Shown here: positions 35,832 to 47,214 of the stretch, piece after piece | Layout of the letters: each line of letters starts with the position of its first letter | Position numbering within the stretch: the first letter of the stretch is position 1 | Assembly: GCA_002104985.1 (NCBI GenBank) | Contig: MCGO01000200.1 | Coordinates: 1-64,000, forward strand | Length of the DNA: 64,000 nt | Direction of reading: 5' to 3' | Source of the DNA: Rhizoclosmatium globosum | Taxonomy: Eukaryota; Chytridiomycota; Chytridiomycetes; Chytridiales; Chytriomycetaceae | Made by a program: the position numbers and the translations under genes | The notes under the pieces: generated by a model | Told to the model about the DNA's origin: nothing | Seen by the model: the letters and a program-made list of their open reading frames with translations, nothing else | The model's database searches: none

Positions 35832-36917
35832 TTAAGCGGCATTAGCGCGAATAGCAATCTCATCTCCCTGAGCAGCGAGAACATACTGCCGACGAATACC
35901 ATAAATCAAGAACCCAATCTGCAACGCAAAGTCAAGAGCACTGGAGATCCAAGAGATGTCTCCAGAGGCGTACAAGAAAGTTTGAATGTTCTGGTTGAAG
36001 ATACCAACACCAATATCAGCCCAGTACGAGTTTTGGATGAAAGAGTCGACGACGGCGAATGTTGGGGTCAAACAAATTCCAATCAGGGCGTACACCATGT
36101 TGCGTCTCTGTTGCTTTGGGTCAACGTTGGGGTAAATAACGGCCCAGATGGTTGTGGCTCCGAAGACCATGTCCATAGCAGTAGTAAGAGCTTTTATAGC
36201 AGTAAGTACAATTTCATCATGATAAAGTGGACGCATGATAAGGCTCACCTTCGAACCAACGGGAGACAACGATAAGCTTACGAGCAGACCCAGCCTGAAC
36301 ATACCATTCCATATCCTGACGAGGGAAAATGCTCTGGAACCTGGTTACATAATCGTCGAAAGGCTCACACTTCCAAGGGTATGGAGGACCTGGGACAATG
36401 TTGGTGGTGTTTGGGTTGTAGATGAAGTCACGGTCTCCGCAGATTTGGAAGAGCCCTCCAATGTGGTAGTCGTCTCCACGCCTTTTTGTGTGTCTTGGAT
36501 TAGTGGCGGGTTTGTGGCAGTGAAACAACAAACCAGTATGGCAAGGCGAAGGCAGCCCACTGCGCCGACCAGGAGCAGCAAAGAAGGACGAAGATGATGA
36601 TCGCTGTGTGGGGACAATTGAGTTAGAAACGGGTGCGGAAGAGCCGGATGGCACAAGATCCTGTGACCAACTGCAATCTGCTGTTTTGAAACAAGTAACC
36701 CTTTGGCTGCCAAGGTGAGTATCCTGTGGTCGTTGCTGCTCCAAATGCATATCCCTTCGGACTCCGGCTGAAGCAACCAAGGATCTGAAACAAGACTGGG
36801 TAGGTACTCACACCAACGGATAAGGATTGGATCCTTTGAAAGCTGATGCTTCTTTGGGGCATCCACATCCTCAATGGTCTCCTTGGTGGCAGCTTCCTTC
36901 AACTCGATGTCAGACAT
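35832..36917 (-). CDS. Four-TM claudin/Sur7-like family protein, copy 6
   Basis: ATG at 36915-36917 (MSDIELKEAATKETIED) leads to KHQLSKDPILIR, then a long first intron of about 230 nt (GTGTGAGT...CACAG) inside TM1. TM1 resumes as IIIFVLLCCSWSAQWAAFALPYW. The loop reads GDDYHIGGLFQICGDRDF, then PYPWKCEPFDDYVTRF, FPRQDMEWYVQAGSARK and LIVVSRWFEG. TM2 (DMVFGATTIWAVIYPN), the linker VDPKQQRRNM, TM3 (ICLTPTFAVVDSFI) and TM4 (SALDFALQIGFLIYGIRRQY) follow. The tail is AIRANAA and the stop TAA is at 35832-35834. It combines features of both subfamilies (YVQAGSA of copies 1/7, RRQYVLAAQGDE of copies 2-5). Divergent from copy 7. Confidence 0.8.
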
Positions 36918-37574
36918 TTAATTGGATGTTTGTTCCGGAGACGTTTTCTGTTGGGAGATGAAATGAAGAAAACGAGACGGAACTCTGTTGACCAACGCCA
37001 CCCAAATCTCCAAACATCTCCATTTGGAAAATGGATTTACTCTTGGCAAGTGGGTGCATTGACTGTTTATCTCGGGGTTTGCGATTTGCTTTTCTGTCGC
37101 TTTAATGCATCTGTGTCGTTGGGTATCGACCTGCTGAGAGGAATGCGCACCATCTTTCGATTTGAAATGAGTGTCTTTGCCACCTCCATTTTTTCAGACG
37201 ATGCAGAGGCTTACATTTTATCAACAAATTGCGGCAAACGAATCCAATTCGCATGTTTTATCGTAAGGTTTCAAATAGAAAGACCACATCGAGAACTTTG
37301 GCATCATATCGACAAAACATGCAAAAGTGAAAAGAGCAAAAAACTGAAAATTGTACAAAGCCTCATTTTTGAAACTCGTGTCTACTTTCCTTCTACTATT
37401 CTCTTTATTAGTTTGTGCATAATTAATTGGACCCACTTTCCAATTTTCTATTTTCACCAGCCTTAATCCCACACCGCAATATACCGCATCTGTTGTCGGA
37501 GGTCAAGACCAGCCTCATTTTCTTGGCCCGCTATTTTTTCTTGCGACACTCTGCTTGAAGGATCAATTCAGAAA
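36918..37574. other. Intergenic region between divergent tetraspan copies 6 and 7
   Basis: 657 bp between two divergent start codons. It contains the GGTGGCGT motif of copy 6 (36995-37002, minus). An apparent 206-codon plus-strand frame crosses the region but starts inside copy 6 and shows no domain, so it is not annotated as a gene. Confidence 0.6.
36995..37002 (-). promoter_or_regulatory. Shared GGTGGCGT motif, tetraspan copy 6
   Basis: The plus strand reads ACGCCACC. In gene orientation it is GGGTGGCGTTGG, 77 bp before the ATG of copy 6. Confidence 0.5.
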
Positions 37575-38874
37575 ATGAGTCCCCAAATCCATGCCGCAGC
37601 TAAGCCTGCAGACGAAGCAGTCCCCAACGACCTCATCCCTGTACCCATCAACAATGAAGAGAAAGAAGTACCCGAGCGCAAGGCAGGACACTATCGTACG
37701 AATGACAAGAAGCTGATTGTTGGAAGTATGTCATCTCACCCATAACACTCAATTTAAATTCCTCACTCTCCAACTCATTTCCAACAACTCACTTTGTTAC
37801 TTAGCCATAATCATGATGTTTCTCCTCTGTCTCTCATGGTCAGCTCAATGGGCGTCGTTTGCTTTGCCGTACTGGTAATATCTTAGTGGCGTTGATAGCC
37901 AAGAAATTTCCATAATGAATTGAAATCCATCTCCTCCGATAAAATAGGCGAGGCGATAAATACCACACAGGGGGCCTCTTTCAGGTTCGTTTTTTCGATT
38001 GGTTCTGGGATTGTTTCTGAAATGGCGATAGGTCTGTGGAAATACTGAGTTCAGATATGATCCTGCCACGACGGATATCTACCCTGATACTACACACGAA
38101 TGGTAGGATTTTTATAGATTAACGATGGTTTCTCATTTGGATGCGTTTGAAAACAAATAGGCGTTGTGAACCGTTTGAACAATATGTGGATCGATTCCAG
38201 CAACTTTTCAAAGACTACCCCACGGGTGACTGGTATGTCCAAGCTGGATCCGCCAAGAAAATGATTGTCGTTTCTCGTTGGTTCGAAGGTTTGTCTCTCT
38301 TTCGATTCAGAGAACCGGCTTTCCCTCTAAACCACTGTTGATGCAAAGCCTTGACGACTTCGATGGATATGTTCTTTGGAGTTACGACGGCGTATGTTGT
38401 TGTGTATCCACATTCCGATCCGGACAAGCAGACAAAGAACTTGAAACTTGCTTTGATTGGTGTTTTGCTCACGCCAGTATGGACTATTTGTGATCAGTAC
38501 GTCCTTAATATTCAATTTATGTTGATTTAATTGTTAAATATGATTTTTTAGGTTTATTCAAATGGCGTACTGGAACTCCATTGGAGTGGGAATCTTTAAC
38601 CACGAAGTTCAGACTTATTTGTACGCTTCTGGTGAGTTTATTCCGTCATGTCTCTTTCTTTCTGGGAATAACGGTTGTTTAGGTGATATTTCATGGATCT
38701 CTTCTGTTATCGACTTGATTCTCCAGGTTTGAACGTTATTCAATTCCTTCCTGTTGTACTAATATTAAATTATGTCAGGTCTCTTGCCTCGCTTTCGGAG
38801 TAAGAAGAGCTTGGAGATTAAAGGATGAAGCAGCTGCGAAGGCTGGCATCAAGATCACAAGTCATGATGCGTGA
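37575..38874 (+). CDS. Four-TM claudin/Sur7-like family protein, copy 7
   Basis: ATG at 37575 (MSPQIHAAAKPADEAVP), ending exon 1 with AGHYRTNDKKLIVG. After an intron comes TM1 (IIMMFLLCLSWSAQWASFAL). Small exons give GDKYHTGGLFQ, VCGNTEFRYDPATTDIYPD, WRCEPFEQYVDRFQQLF and YVQAGSAKKMIVVSRWFE. TM2 (DMFFGVTTAYVVVYPHSD), TM3 (ALIGVLLTPVWTICDQFI), NSIGVGIFNHEVQTYLYA and TM4 (SWISSVIDLILQVSCLAF) follow. The tail is AGIKITSHDA and the stop TGA is at 38872-38874. Intron positions match copy 1, its closest relative, 34 kb away on the other strand. No GGTGGCGT motif was found upstream of either. Confidence 0.8.
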
Positions 38875-39133
38875 GCCGTCCGTTGTAACTTGATTTGTGT
38901 GTTATGTGTATCTTGCTTTATTTTATGTCTGTACCATTTGATATATCCCCAGAATAGAATGTATAACTGTAATTTGGGATCATGGTACAGTTCGCATTCT
39001 CGGTACAATCTTCATGAATCATTCTTTACTTTCCCTATTCAAAATGCATTTGACTTGTATTATCCAGTTGGTTCAGCCTTGCCAGCCTCATATGCTTGCC
39101 TTGGAAAAACTCTTTTGGGAGAAGTCCATTTAG

Positions 39134-40639
39134 ATGGCCTCAGCAGACCAACAAGACGAAGCATTCCTCACTGCCAATGATGCTCTTTCGCAGGCCACTA
39201 CTTCAGCAGTTCCGCCAATTGTGACCGTTGCACCACCAGTCTCTGACACTGACACTTCTGACTTGATCACATTCACACCCAAACCATTCACGCTCGACCG
39301 ACGGCGCTTCCTCGTCTGTTTCGGCGTGTTCCTTCTCATTTTCGGCAACAATGTTCTCTTTGGCAGCTACGGCGCCGTGACGCCAACGACCGCAAAACGA
39401 TACAACACGTCAAGTTGGTCAATCAATTTGTTGAACGTTGTCAACGCCGCCGCTGCAATTCCGTCAACGTGGCCGACAACGTGGCTCTTGGACACGCACG
39501 GGATTCGGCCAGGTGCATTTGTCGTGGTTTTGGGGACGGTGGTCGGGGCGTTGTTCAGATGGCTCAGTTTTGCGAGTGAGCAGGATTCGGGGAAGGTTGC
39601 GATGCTTGTGGTGGGATCGTTGTTGATTGGACTCGTGGGTCCTACGGCTCAGGATCAGAGTACTAAGGCGGCTGCACATTGGTTCTCGGGGAATGGGAGG
39701 TTGACAGCGAATAGCTTGATGGGGCTTGGAACTCCACTAGGTGTCGCTGTCGGGCAGTTTATTGGGCCGTTGATTGTGAATTCAGATCCGAATAATGTCG
39801 ATCTCCTGAATCTCATTAGTTTGGGTATTGCGGCAGTTTGCTGTGTTGTGGGTGCTCTCCTGATACAGAATACGCCTGCAACTCCGCCTTCTGCCAGTGC
39901 TCAACATGGAACTGTAAACTACAAAGAAGGTTTACGTCAAATAGGTCGAAATGTTCCCTTCTGGATTGTTGTCTTCACTGGGTCAGTCGCAATCGCTGTC
40001 ATTGGTGTGATGTAAGTGTTGGAGTATAACCTTACAACCTCTAAATCTTACGATATATCTGGTATTAGGTCTACCTTTGCAAGTAATTATCTAACTCCGT
40101 ACGGATACACCGAAGACTTGGCAGGAAACCTTGCCATCGCAATGTTTGTTGGAGGAATCACAATGTCCATCATTCTCTCCCGAGTCTTGGACTACACAAA
40201 AGCTCATACCACTGCCATGAAAGTCCTCACAGCCATGCTTGTCCTTGGAACCTCATTGTTTTATTCCGCCGTTGTTGCCACAAACCAAGAAATTCTATGC
40301 TACGTTTCTTGTACCTTGGTAGGTATGGCCGCAATGCCAATGGTTTCGTTGTCGATGGAAATAGCTGCAGAAGCAACATTCCCAGTTCCTGAGGCGACTT
40401 CATCCGGAACTTTGATTCTTGTTTCCCAAACGTTTATTGTCATCTTTATTTTCGTAACGAATGGACTCGCTGAGTCAGGAACGGGGAAAATGTGGAGGTC
40501 GCTTGTGTTTCTCATTACGGCGTCAGGCGTTTCTCTTGTGGCGAGCTTATTTTACCGTGCGACTAATCGTCGAATTGAGCTTGAGAAGCAGCATGCAATG
40601 AATTTACTAGTTGTGGGTGTGCCAAAAGATGAAGAATAA
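39134..40639 (+). CDS. MFS transporter, SLC49/FLVCR-like, paralogue 1
   Basis: ATG at 39134. A soluble, Asp/Thr-rich N-terminus of about 55 residues is followed by twelve predicted membrane helices. Motifs shared with the SLC49 family (FLVCR1/2, DIRC2) include PSTWPTTWLLDTHGIRPG after helix 2, GALFRWLSFAS, and KAAAHWFSGNGRLTAN with TPLGVAVGQ. One intron is placed at GAT^GTAAGT...TTAG^GTC (about 40012-40069). Stop TAA is at 40637-40639. Known family members carry heme, choline or other small molecules across membranes; the substrate here is unknown. It heads a same-strand cluster, with the next gene only 40 bp downstream. Confidence 0.8.
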
Positions 40640-40679
40640 AGGAGGAATCTCTTTCTTATCACTTAATAACCTTACGTAA

Positions 40680-41796
40680 ATGACGACAACCACGTCAGTT
40701 CCGCTGTCACCCGGCGACATTGCCATGAACGAGTTCTGCGGCATCTCCACGGCCACGTACTATCCAGGCCAACTGCCAATCGACTTTCTGCGCAAACGAA
40801 CCACCGAAATCATTGAAAAGAACCCGTGGCTCACTTCAACCCTCAAAAAGAACACGCAATCAAACACTCTCTGCGCAGTATTCTCCTCAGATCCAGTTCA
40901 ATCCGAGGACTACTTCAACGTTGTGAACGTACCCGCTTTCGAACCATCCTTCCAAAGTGCATCACGGGCCCTGAAAGACTTTCAAATCAGAAAGGGGAAA
41001 GAGTGTATCGACAACGATGAGAAGTTGTTCAAAGTGACTGCTGTTTCTGTTGGTGACAGCAAGGCTGAGACTGTGCTTATTGTCTCGTTATCTCACACTT
41101 TGGCTGATGGCTTCACCTTCTATTCAATCTATTCAATGTTCGAAAAGACACCTTATCCAATGACCTTTGAGCGTGTTGACGGGTTCGCGGATCAGAGTAA
41201 AGAAGTCCTTGGCGCGGGATTGTACTTCTGCTGGCTTCATTTCAGGTGTGGTTGCAAACTTGGCGACTGCGCCTCCACCTATTGTTCAGTACGAGATTGA
41301 TTTGGGTGTTATCGAGAAGGAGAAGGAGAAGACCAAGAAGGATGTTGAGTATGTGTCAACGAACGATGTTGTCACGAGTACATTCTTATCAAACTCGGGA
41401 ATCAATTACGGGATGATGGCTTTGAATATGCGGGGACGTGTCTCATCTGTTACGAATAACCATGCAGGGAACTATGAAGGTTCTATCGTCTTGATGCCTG
41501 CCAACTTTGAATCCCCTGCTTCGGTACGAACAGCGCTCAAGAAATTCAAACTGGACGCGTTCCCAACGTTCTTGCAGGCATGTCTTGGAAAGAATGCGGT
41601 TGTTTCGAATTGGGCTTCGTTTCATCATGACTTGAAGTTTGAGGGAGGGTTGAAGCCTGTGGATCATCATCCTTTGGAAAGAGATTCTGTGCATATGATA
41701 TGGTCGACTGGGATTATTTACAAGCCTACTGCAGAACGATTGGCGTTGTTGTATGGAGACACGAAGAAGGCGAATGGAGTGAACCTCTTTCAATAA
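40680..41796 (+). pseudogene. HxxxDG acyltransferase-like gene with a frame break
   Basis: The first frame (ATG 40680, MTTTTSVPLSPGDIAMN) carries the conserved SLSHTLADGFTF, an HxxxDG catalytic motif of the chloramphenicol-acetyltransferase/condensation/BAHD fold. It runs to DQSKEVLGAG near 41220. There the reading must move to another frame, TSAGFISGVVANLATAPPP, which continues to ANGVNLFQ with stop at 41794-41796 and contains NTHAGN-like TNNHAGNYEG and DLKFEGGLKPVD. A GT...AG stretch of 24 nt at the break keeps the frame and cannot repair it. Either one indel (consensus error) or a disabled gene. If intact it would transfer an acyl group to an unknown acceptor. It lies between two paralogous transporters. 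Confidence 0.65.
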
Positions 41797-41926
41797 ATTG
41801 CGTTTAAGGGATAAAGTGGAGATCCCTCTTCTGAAACGTGCCCCTCTCATGCTTTTTTCCTTGTTTTTGAAACTGTTCTTGAAGCAGAAAATTCCATCAC
41901 CGTTTCTAAATTTACCGACGGTCAAT

Positions 41927-43467
41927 ATGACATCCAACATCGAGTCTGCAACGCACAAAAACAGTCATACAAAGTTCAAATTGTATCCTTGGCGCTTCGC
42001 TGTTGTGACAGGTGAGTACGTTACACAAGTGATTAACGATGTAAGCTTGCCATCTAGTTACTGAAACACACAAACTTTCTATACAGCCATCTTCTTTGTT
42101 ATTCTTGTCAATGTGATGCAATTTGGAGCATATGGAAGCATCACTCCAACCGTTGCGAAGCATTATGACACCGAAGATTGGGTAATCAACAACTTGAATG
42201 TATGGAACCTTGCCGCTTTCTTTTTCAGCGTGTATCCAGGAACCTGGTTGTTGGATGTGTAAGTTTCTATTTATTCTTGCAATTGATTGAAGAATTCCAA
42301 TGTTTGGAATAGGTATGGCCTTCGACCTGCGATTATTACTGCCGCTGGTTTGAACGCTTTTGGTGCTTTGTTGAGGTGGCTCAGTTTCGCATCTGATTCC
42401 CAGACAACAAAGCTGGGTTTATTGAGTGCTGGTTCGTTTATTATTGGAGCTTCTTCTCCTTTATCTGCGGATGCTGTAACGAAAGCTGCTGCTCATTGGT
42501 TCTCCGGTGAAGGCAGATTAACGGCCAATGCTGTCATGTCTCTGGCCACACCGATTGGCGGCGCTCTAGGTAAAAGTTCACAGGTCCTAAACTCTATTAC
42601 TTAATGTGGGGACTTGCACAGGTCTCCTTCTCGGCCCCCAAATCGTCAACAACGATCCAAACAACGTTGACTTCTTCAACATGATTCTCTTCATCCTCTC
42701 CCTCGTTCTCGGTCTCGCTTCCTTTCTCGTATTCAACAACCCAACTACACCGCCTTCCCAAAGCGCTGAGAAGGGGACTATAGAATTCAAGCAAGGACTC
42801 AAACAGATTTTTAAGAACGGCGGGTTCTGGATCCTTGTTGTTGTGTTCACTGGTGTGTATGCTTCGTTTCAGTTGATTTCAACGTTCTTGTCGAATTACG
42901 TGACGCCATACGGGTTCAGTGAAGATGATTCGGGGAATTTCGGGGTGACGGTAGTTGGGTCTGGAATTGTAGCAGCGATAATTGCGGGTGTGATTCTTGA
43001 CCGAACCAAAGCACACAAGGTTGCGTTGAAGGTGCTTTCCGTTGTCATGTGTTTGGGATGCATTGGGCTTTACTTTGGAACTACAAACTCGAACCTTGTT
43101 TTGGTGTTTGTTTCGTCGGCGTTGATTGGGATTGGTGGATTACCCTTGATGAGTATTTCATTTGAGTTGGGAGCTGAGGCGACGTATCCTGTTGGTAAGT
43201 ATTGAAGCTGTGCTTTAGTAATTTACTTATTTTGGTTCAGCGGAGGCAACGAGTACTGGGCTCCTGATGACAGTTTCTCAAGTCTTTACCATCTCCATGA
43301 TTTTTGTTACAAACGCGTTGGCGGAGTCGGGGTCAGGAAAGCTGTGGAAAGGATTGATATGTGTAATTGCTTTGTCGTTTGTTGCGATGGTTGGTTCGTT
43401 CGCTTACACAAGTGATAATCGAAGAATTGAGATGGAAAAGTCAGACACTTCGAATAGCTTGGAGTAA
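41927..43467 (+). CDS. MFS transporter, SLC49/FLVCR-like, paralogue 2
   Basis: ATG at 41927 (MTSNIESATHKNSHTKFK) followed by YPWRFAVVT and a first intron. Exon 2 carries IFFVILVNVMQFGAYGS, TPTVAKHYDTEDWVINN and YPGTWLLDV. Later exons give YGLRPAIITAAGLNAFG, LLRWLSFASDS, KAAAHWFSGEGRLTANA and TPIGGALG. The last exon gives SQVFTISMIFVTNALAES and ends in SDTSNSLE, stop at 43465-43467. The intron within TYPV^AEATSTG is shared with paralogue 3, whereas paralogue 1 lacks it (VPEATSSG continuous). Its N-terminus is shorter than that of paralogue 1. Substrate unknown. Confidence 0.82.
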
Positions 43468-43569
43468 AGTGCTCAATTCATAAAATTAATTTGGGTGTCT
43501 GGGCATTTTCTTGTTTGCACAGTTTTCATAGTTCGAGAAGAATCCCACCGTAATGCAAACTTTCCCACA

Positions 43570-45094
43570 ATGGACAGGAATAAGCAAAGTCAGCAGAGTG
43601 CATCCGAGTTCAAGCTCTATCCATGGAGATTTGTTGTAGTCACAGGTCTATTGTTACTTATCACGATTATCAAAGTCCTAACAACATCGCCCTACCAAAG
43701 CCATCTTCTTTGTGATATTCGCCAACGTGATGCAGTTCGCTGCTTACGGAAGTGTCACACCTACCGTCGCGAAACACTACGACGTTGGGAACTTTACAAT
43801 CAATTCGCTCAACATCTGGAATATGGCAGCCTTCTTCCCGGCAGTATACCCTTCAACATGGCTCCTTGACACGTATGAAACCCATTTATTTCGATATTCC
43901 TAGTTTGATACTTGCTCTTGTCAGACATGGGCTCCGTCCCGCCATCATCTCAGCTGGCTTCATAAACGCGTTTGGGTCTATGCTACGATGGCTCAGTTTT
44001 GCTGCTAGTTCTCCTGACATGAAAGTGAATATGTTGTACGCTGGGTCAGCCATAATAGGCGTGGCGAGTCCATTGTCTGCTGACGGTTTGTTCCCTTTCA
44101 TCCACCCTCAACAATGACTTAAACCTGAAAAAAAAAATGCAGCTGTTACGAAAGCTGCTGCGCGATGGTTTTCTGGAGAAGGGCGTTTGACGGCAAATGC
44201 AGTTATGGGATTAGCGACTCCACTTGGAGGTGCAGCCGGTCTCTTGATGAGTCCTATGATCGTTTCTGGTGATCCAAATAACGTCGACACGTTTAATTGT
44301 GTTCTATTTGCTTGTTCGGTTGGGTTTGGACTGATGTCATTCGCAGTCTTTAACGATCCACCTACTCCGCCGTCAGAAAGTGCGAAACAGGGAACGGTTG
44401 GATTTAAAGAAGGTCTTGGATTGATTGTTCGGAACAGTGGATTTTGGATTCTGGTTGTTGTATTTACAGGAGTGTTCAGCACGTTCCAGTTGATGACGAC
44501 CTTTATATCGAATTATGTGACGCCTTATGGATTCAGTGAAGAAGATGCAGGGAATTTCGGGGTTGCGCTTGTGTTAAGTGGTATTGTCGCTGCGGTCTTG
44601 GTTGGGTTGTTGTGTGACAAGACGAAATCCCATCAAGTAGCAGTAAAGGTGTTGTCTGTGATACTGGCCGTCGGAACTATTTGCTTCTATTTTGGTGTGA
44701 CGAATAGTACTGGTTGGCTGGTATATTTCGGGGCTGGATTGATTGGAGTTGGTGGTTTACCTGTGATGAGTTTGTGTATGGAGCTTGGGGCTGAATGTAC
44801 TTGGCCAGTTGGTAAGGCGCCAACCACGATTTCTGATGTTAATCGCTTTTTTACACAGCCGAGGGGACATCAACGGGAATATTGATGACTATTTCACAGA
44901 TGTTCACGATTATTGTGATATTCGTAACTAATTCTCTGACGGAACCAGTGACAGGAAAGCTTTGGAAGGCATTATTTATTGGAATTACATTGGCTGGAAT
45001 ATCTGTTGTTGGTTCAATATTTTACCAGACGGAAAACAAGCGAATACTACTGGAGCGGGAAGTCACAGAAGGCCAAGGTCTGGCTATTCTGTAA
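43570..45094 (+). CDS. MFS transporter, SLC49/FLVCR-like, paralogue 3
   Basis: ATG at 43570 (MDRNKQSQQSASEFKLYP), first intron after VVVT as in paralogue 2. Conserved blocks: MQFAAYGSVTPTVAKHYD, AVYPSTWLLDT, HGLRPAIISAGFINAFG, MLRWLSFAASS, KAAARWFSGEGRLTANA, TPLGGAAGLL. A small intron (about 44085-44142, ending in an A-run plus TGCAG) separates SPLSAD from AVTKAAA. The last exon gives MTISQMFTIIVIFVTNSL and ends EGQGLAIL, stop TAA at 45092-45094. Close similarity and shared intron positions with paralogue 2 show a local tandem duplication. Only 69 bp separate it from the next gene. Confidence 0.82.
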
Positions 45095-45163
45095 TTTATT
45101 TTGAAGCATTGAATATCTATAAAGTATGGGAGATTTGTTTTTATTTTCAAACCTTTCCCACAA

Positions 45164-46779
45164 ATGCGACGGGTTGTTTCCCTCGCTGTCCTTGTCGCCT
45201 TCTACCTCTATTTCTACCACCAAGGGCCCGTGTTCAGTGGCGAGTACAAGATTCTCGGGCTGAATGCGGCACCGGAAGCCACTGTTGTTGGATTCACGGC
45301 GACGGGATACGAGTCGCTCCGAGGGCTGTTGAAGAAGGGATACGCGGACGGCGACGACCTGGGCAGTCAAGTGTCGGTGTATGGTGAGTGTTTGTTGAAC
45401 GTGGTTGAAGCTGACTCGATTGATTCAGTTGGCGGAAACCTGGTTGCTGAACTGGCTGGCGGATTCACAGACAAGACGTACTCAACTCAGTACTCGGTTA
45501 ATACCCTCCAACAAGTATTCTCTTCCTCAAAGTTTGTCACGAGCATGGTCTTTCTGCACTTGATTGATACAGGGAGACTCAAACTATCGGATCCTGTCGT
45601 TAAATACTGGCCTGAATTCGGAGAAGGTGGAAAGGAGCATGTTACTGTTGGACTATTACTGCAGCATCACGGCGGTGTGGCGTTTTTGGACAAGGAACGC
45701 GTTCCGACGCTTGAGGAAATGCTGGATTTGGATGTTCTTGCTGCAAAGATTGCTGGCCAGCCTCATAACTTTGGTGGAAAACCAGTGAGTGCGTATCACG
45801 CTGTAACGCGTGGATGGTATCTGAACGAAGTCGCCAGACGCGCAACGGGAGGAATGTCTGTGCGTCAAATTATGTACAAAGAAATCCTTCCCAAACTGAA
45901 TGGAGGAAACAAAGTGTTTGGTGTGGAGGATCCGCTTAGCAATGGGAGCTTTCCTTATGAGTTTCATTACGGGATTCCAGACACACCTGAGGCATTAGCA
46001 CATTCTGTCCGATCTCGAGTGGTACAGCTGGATTCTTCTCCTATCTGGTACAGATTGGTACACATTCTTACACCAGCGTGGGTTTCCAAACTGTTTGGAC
46101 AAGGTTCCGTTCCCACTGCACTCATCAAAGCCGTGTTCTTGAAAGGGAGCGTGCAAAATAAGGCACTCTTTGGGTCAGGGTATGTTCGCCTTTTATTTAA
46201 ATGTCTGTCTTCGTTTAACCTTTTTTAAACAGCCCAGCTTTCGTTCACAACAAAATGTTCCCATGGTCATACAACGACCCGACCTCACGTCGATCCGAGT
46301 CTCCTTCTTTCAACGGACTCACGAACGCACGCACCCTTGCTAGGATTGCAGAGCTTGTACGTCGCTCAAGAACAACACACGCATTTGTTTCCCCTGCAAC
46401 ATTCAACGCGTCTTTTGCCACTCGTCCACCAGGCATTGACCGCGTCATCAATCGCGAAATTACGTTCGCTAAAATTGGTGTTGGATATTTCAGCAAAGGG
46501 TTTGGCATTGGAACCAAGTGGGAGACGGGTACCACAGAGCGGTTCTATGGATGGAGTGGAGCAGGCGGGAGTTTGGTCTGGTTTGAATTGGACTATGGAA
46601 TAAGTTTTGCTTTCACGCCAAATTATTCAGGGTTACAGGCTGTGGGTGATCAGCGGAGTTGGAGGTTGATTGGTGAAGTATTGAGGATTGTGAAGGAGAA
46701 ACGGAAGAAGGAAGTCGTTGAAGAGAACTTTGTTGATGAACATAATGAAGTGAATGAAAATGGAAAGGACGAGTTGTGA
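45164..46779 (+). CDS. Beta-lactamase-fold serine hydrolase, membrane-anchored
   Basis: ATG at 45164. The hydrophobic N-terminus VVSLAVLVAFYLYFY should act as signal anchor. The body reads like class-C beta-lactamase/esterase family proteins: YSVNTLQQVFSSSKFVTSM contains the S-x-x-K motif, followed by LIDTGRLKLSDPVVKYWPEF, VTVGLLLQHHGGV and AYHAVTRGWYLNEVARRATG (Tyr region). The C-terminal part has GWSGAGGSLVWFELDYGIS. A 45-nt intron (45384-45428) keeps the frame open and could be missed; a second lies at about 46180-46231. Stop TGA is at 46777-46779. Fungal relatives are eukaryotic LACTB-like or esterase-type enzymes; the substrate is unknown. Last gene of the same-strand transporter cluster. 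Confidence 0.82.
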
Positions 46780-47142
46780 ATAAATGTTGACAAAACAATG
46801 CGCTGATTACTTTCTTTTCATCAATCGCTTGTTGAAAAATAACTGACAGAATATATGGAGTTCTCTGCGCACAAAATAGCAACTGATATGTACAGTAGCA
46901 CGATGTCAGGGCCATCATACTTGGGAGTTGCCTGCTTGGAGAGTCCCTCTTAAAACTGAGGCTACAAGTTCTTTCCTAGCGTTTACAAATGTGCAAAGCG
47001 GCTCAAAACTTATTGCCCGGACATAAATGAATACTGCGCATGGACCGTGGGTGTATTTCAGAACGCATGCGTATTCTTTGTCCCTTGCAGTTAACCAGCA
47101 GTATCCCCACCTTTCCAGTTGTTAACGCCGCCGCCAAAAGCG
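46780..47142. other. Intergenic region
   Basis: About 360 bp between the hydrolase and tRNA-Glu. No gene or repeat is recognised. Confidence 0.55.
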
Positions 47143-47214
47143 CTCCCAGACGGGGAATTGAACCCCGGTCGCCACCGTGAGAGGGTGGAATCTTAGCCAC
47201 TAGACGATCTAGGA
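47143..47214 (-). tRNA. tRNA-Glu (CTC)
   Basis: The minus strand reads TCCTAGA...TCTGGGA plus G discriminator: a seven-pair acceptor stem, including one G-T pair. The D-arm is GTCTAGTGGCTAAGAT, the anticodon loop has CTC within CCCTCTCACGG, and the T-arm is GGGGTTCAATTCCCC. 72 nt, no intron. Internal A- and B-box sequences are intact, so it is probably functional. Confidence 0.93.

Noticed and set aside
36846..37466. A 206-codon open frame on the plus strand
   Set aside because: It starts inside exon 1 of tetraspan copy 6 on the opposite strand, shows no domain, and runs through a promoter-like AT-rich region.
41220..41245. A 24-nt GT...AG intron explaining the acyltransferase break
   Set aside because: It is far too short for an intron, and removing 24 nt does not change the frame, so it cannot join the two halves.
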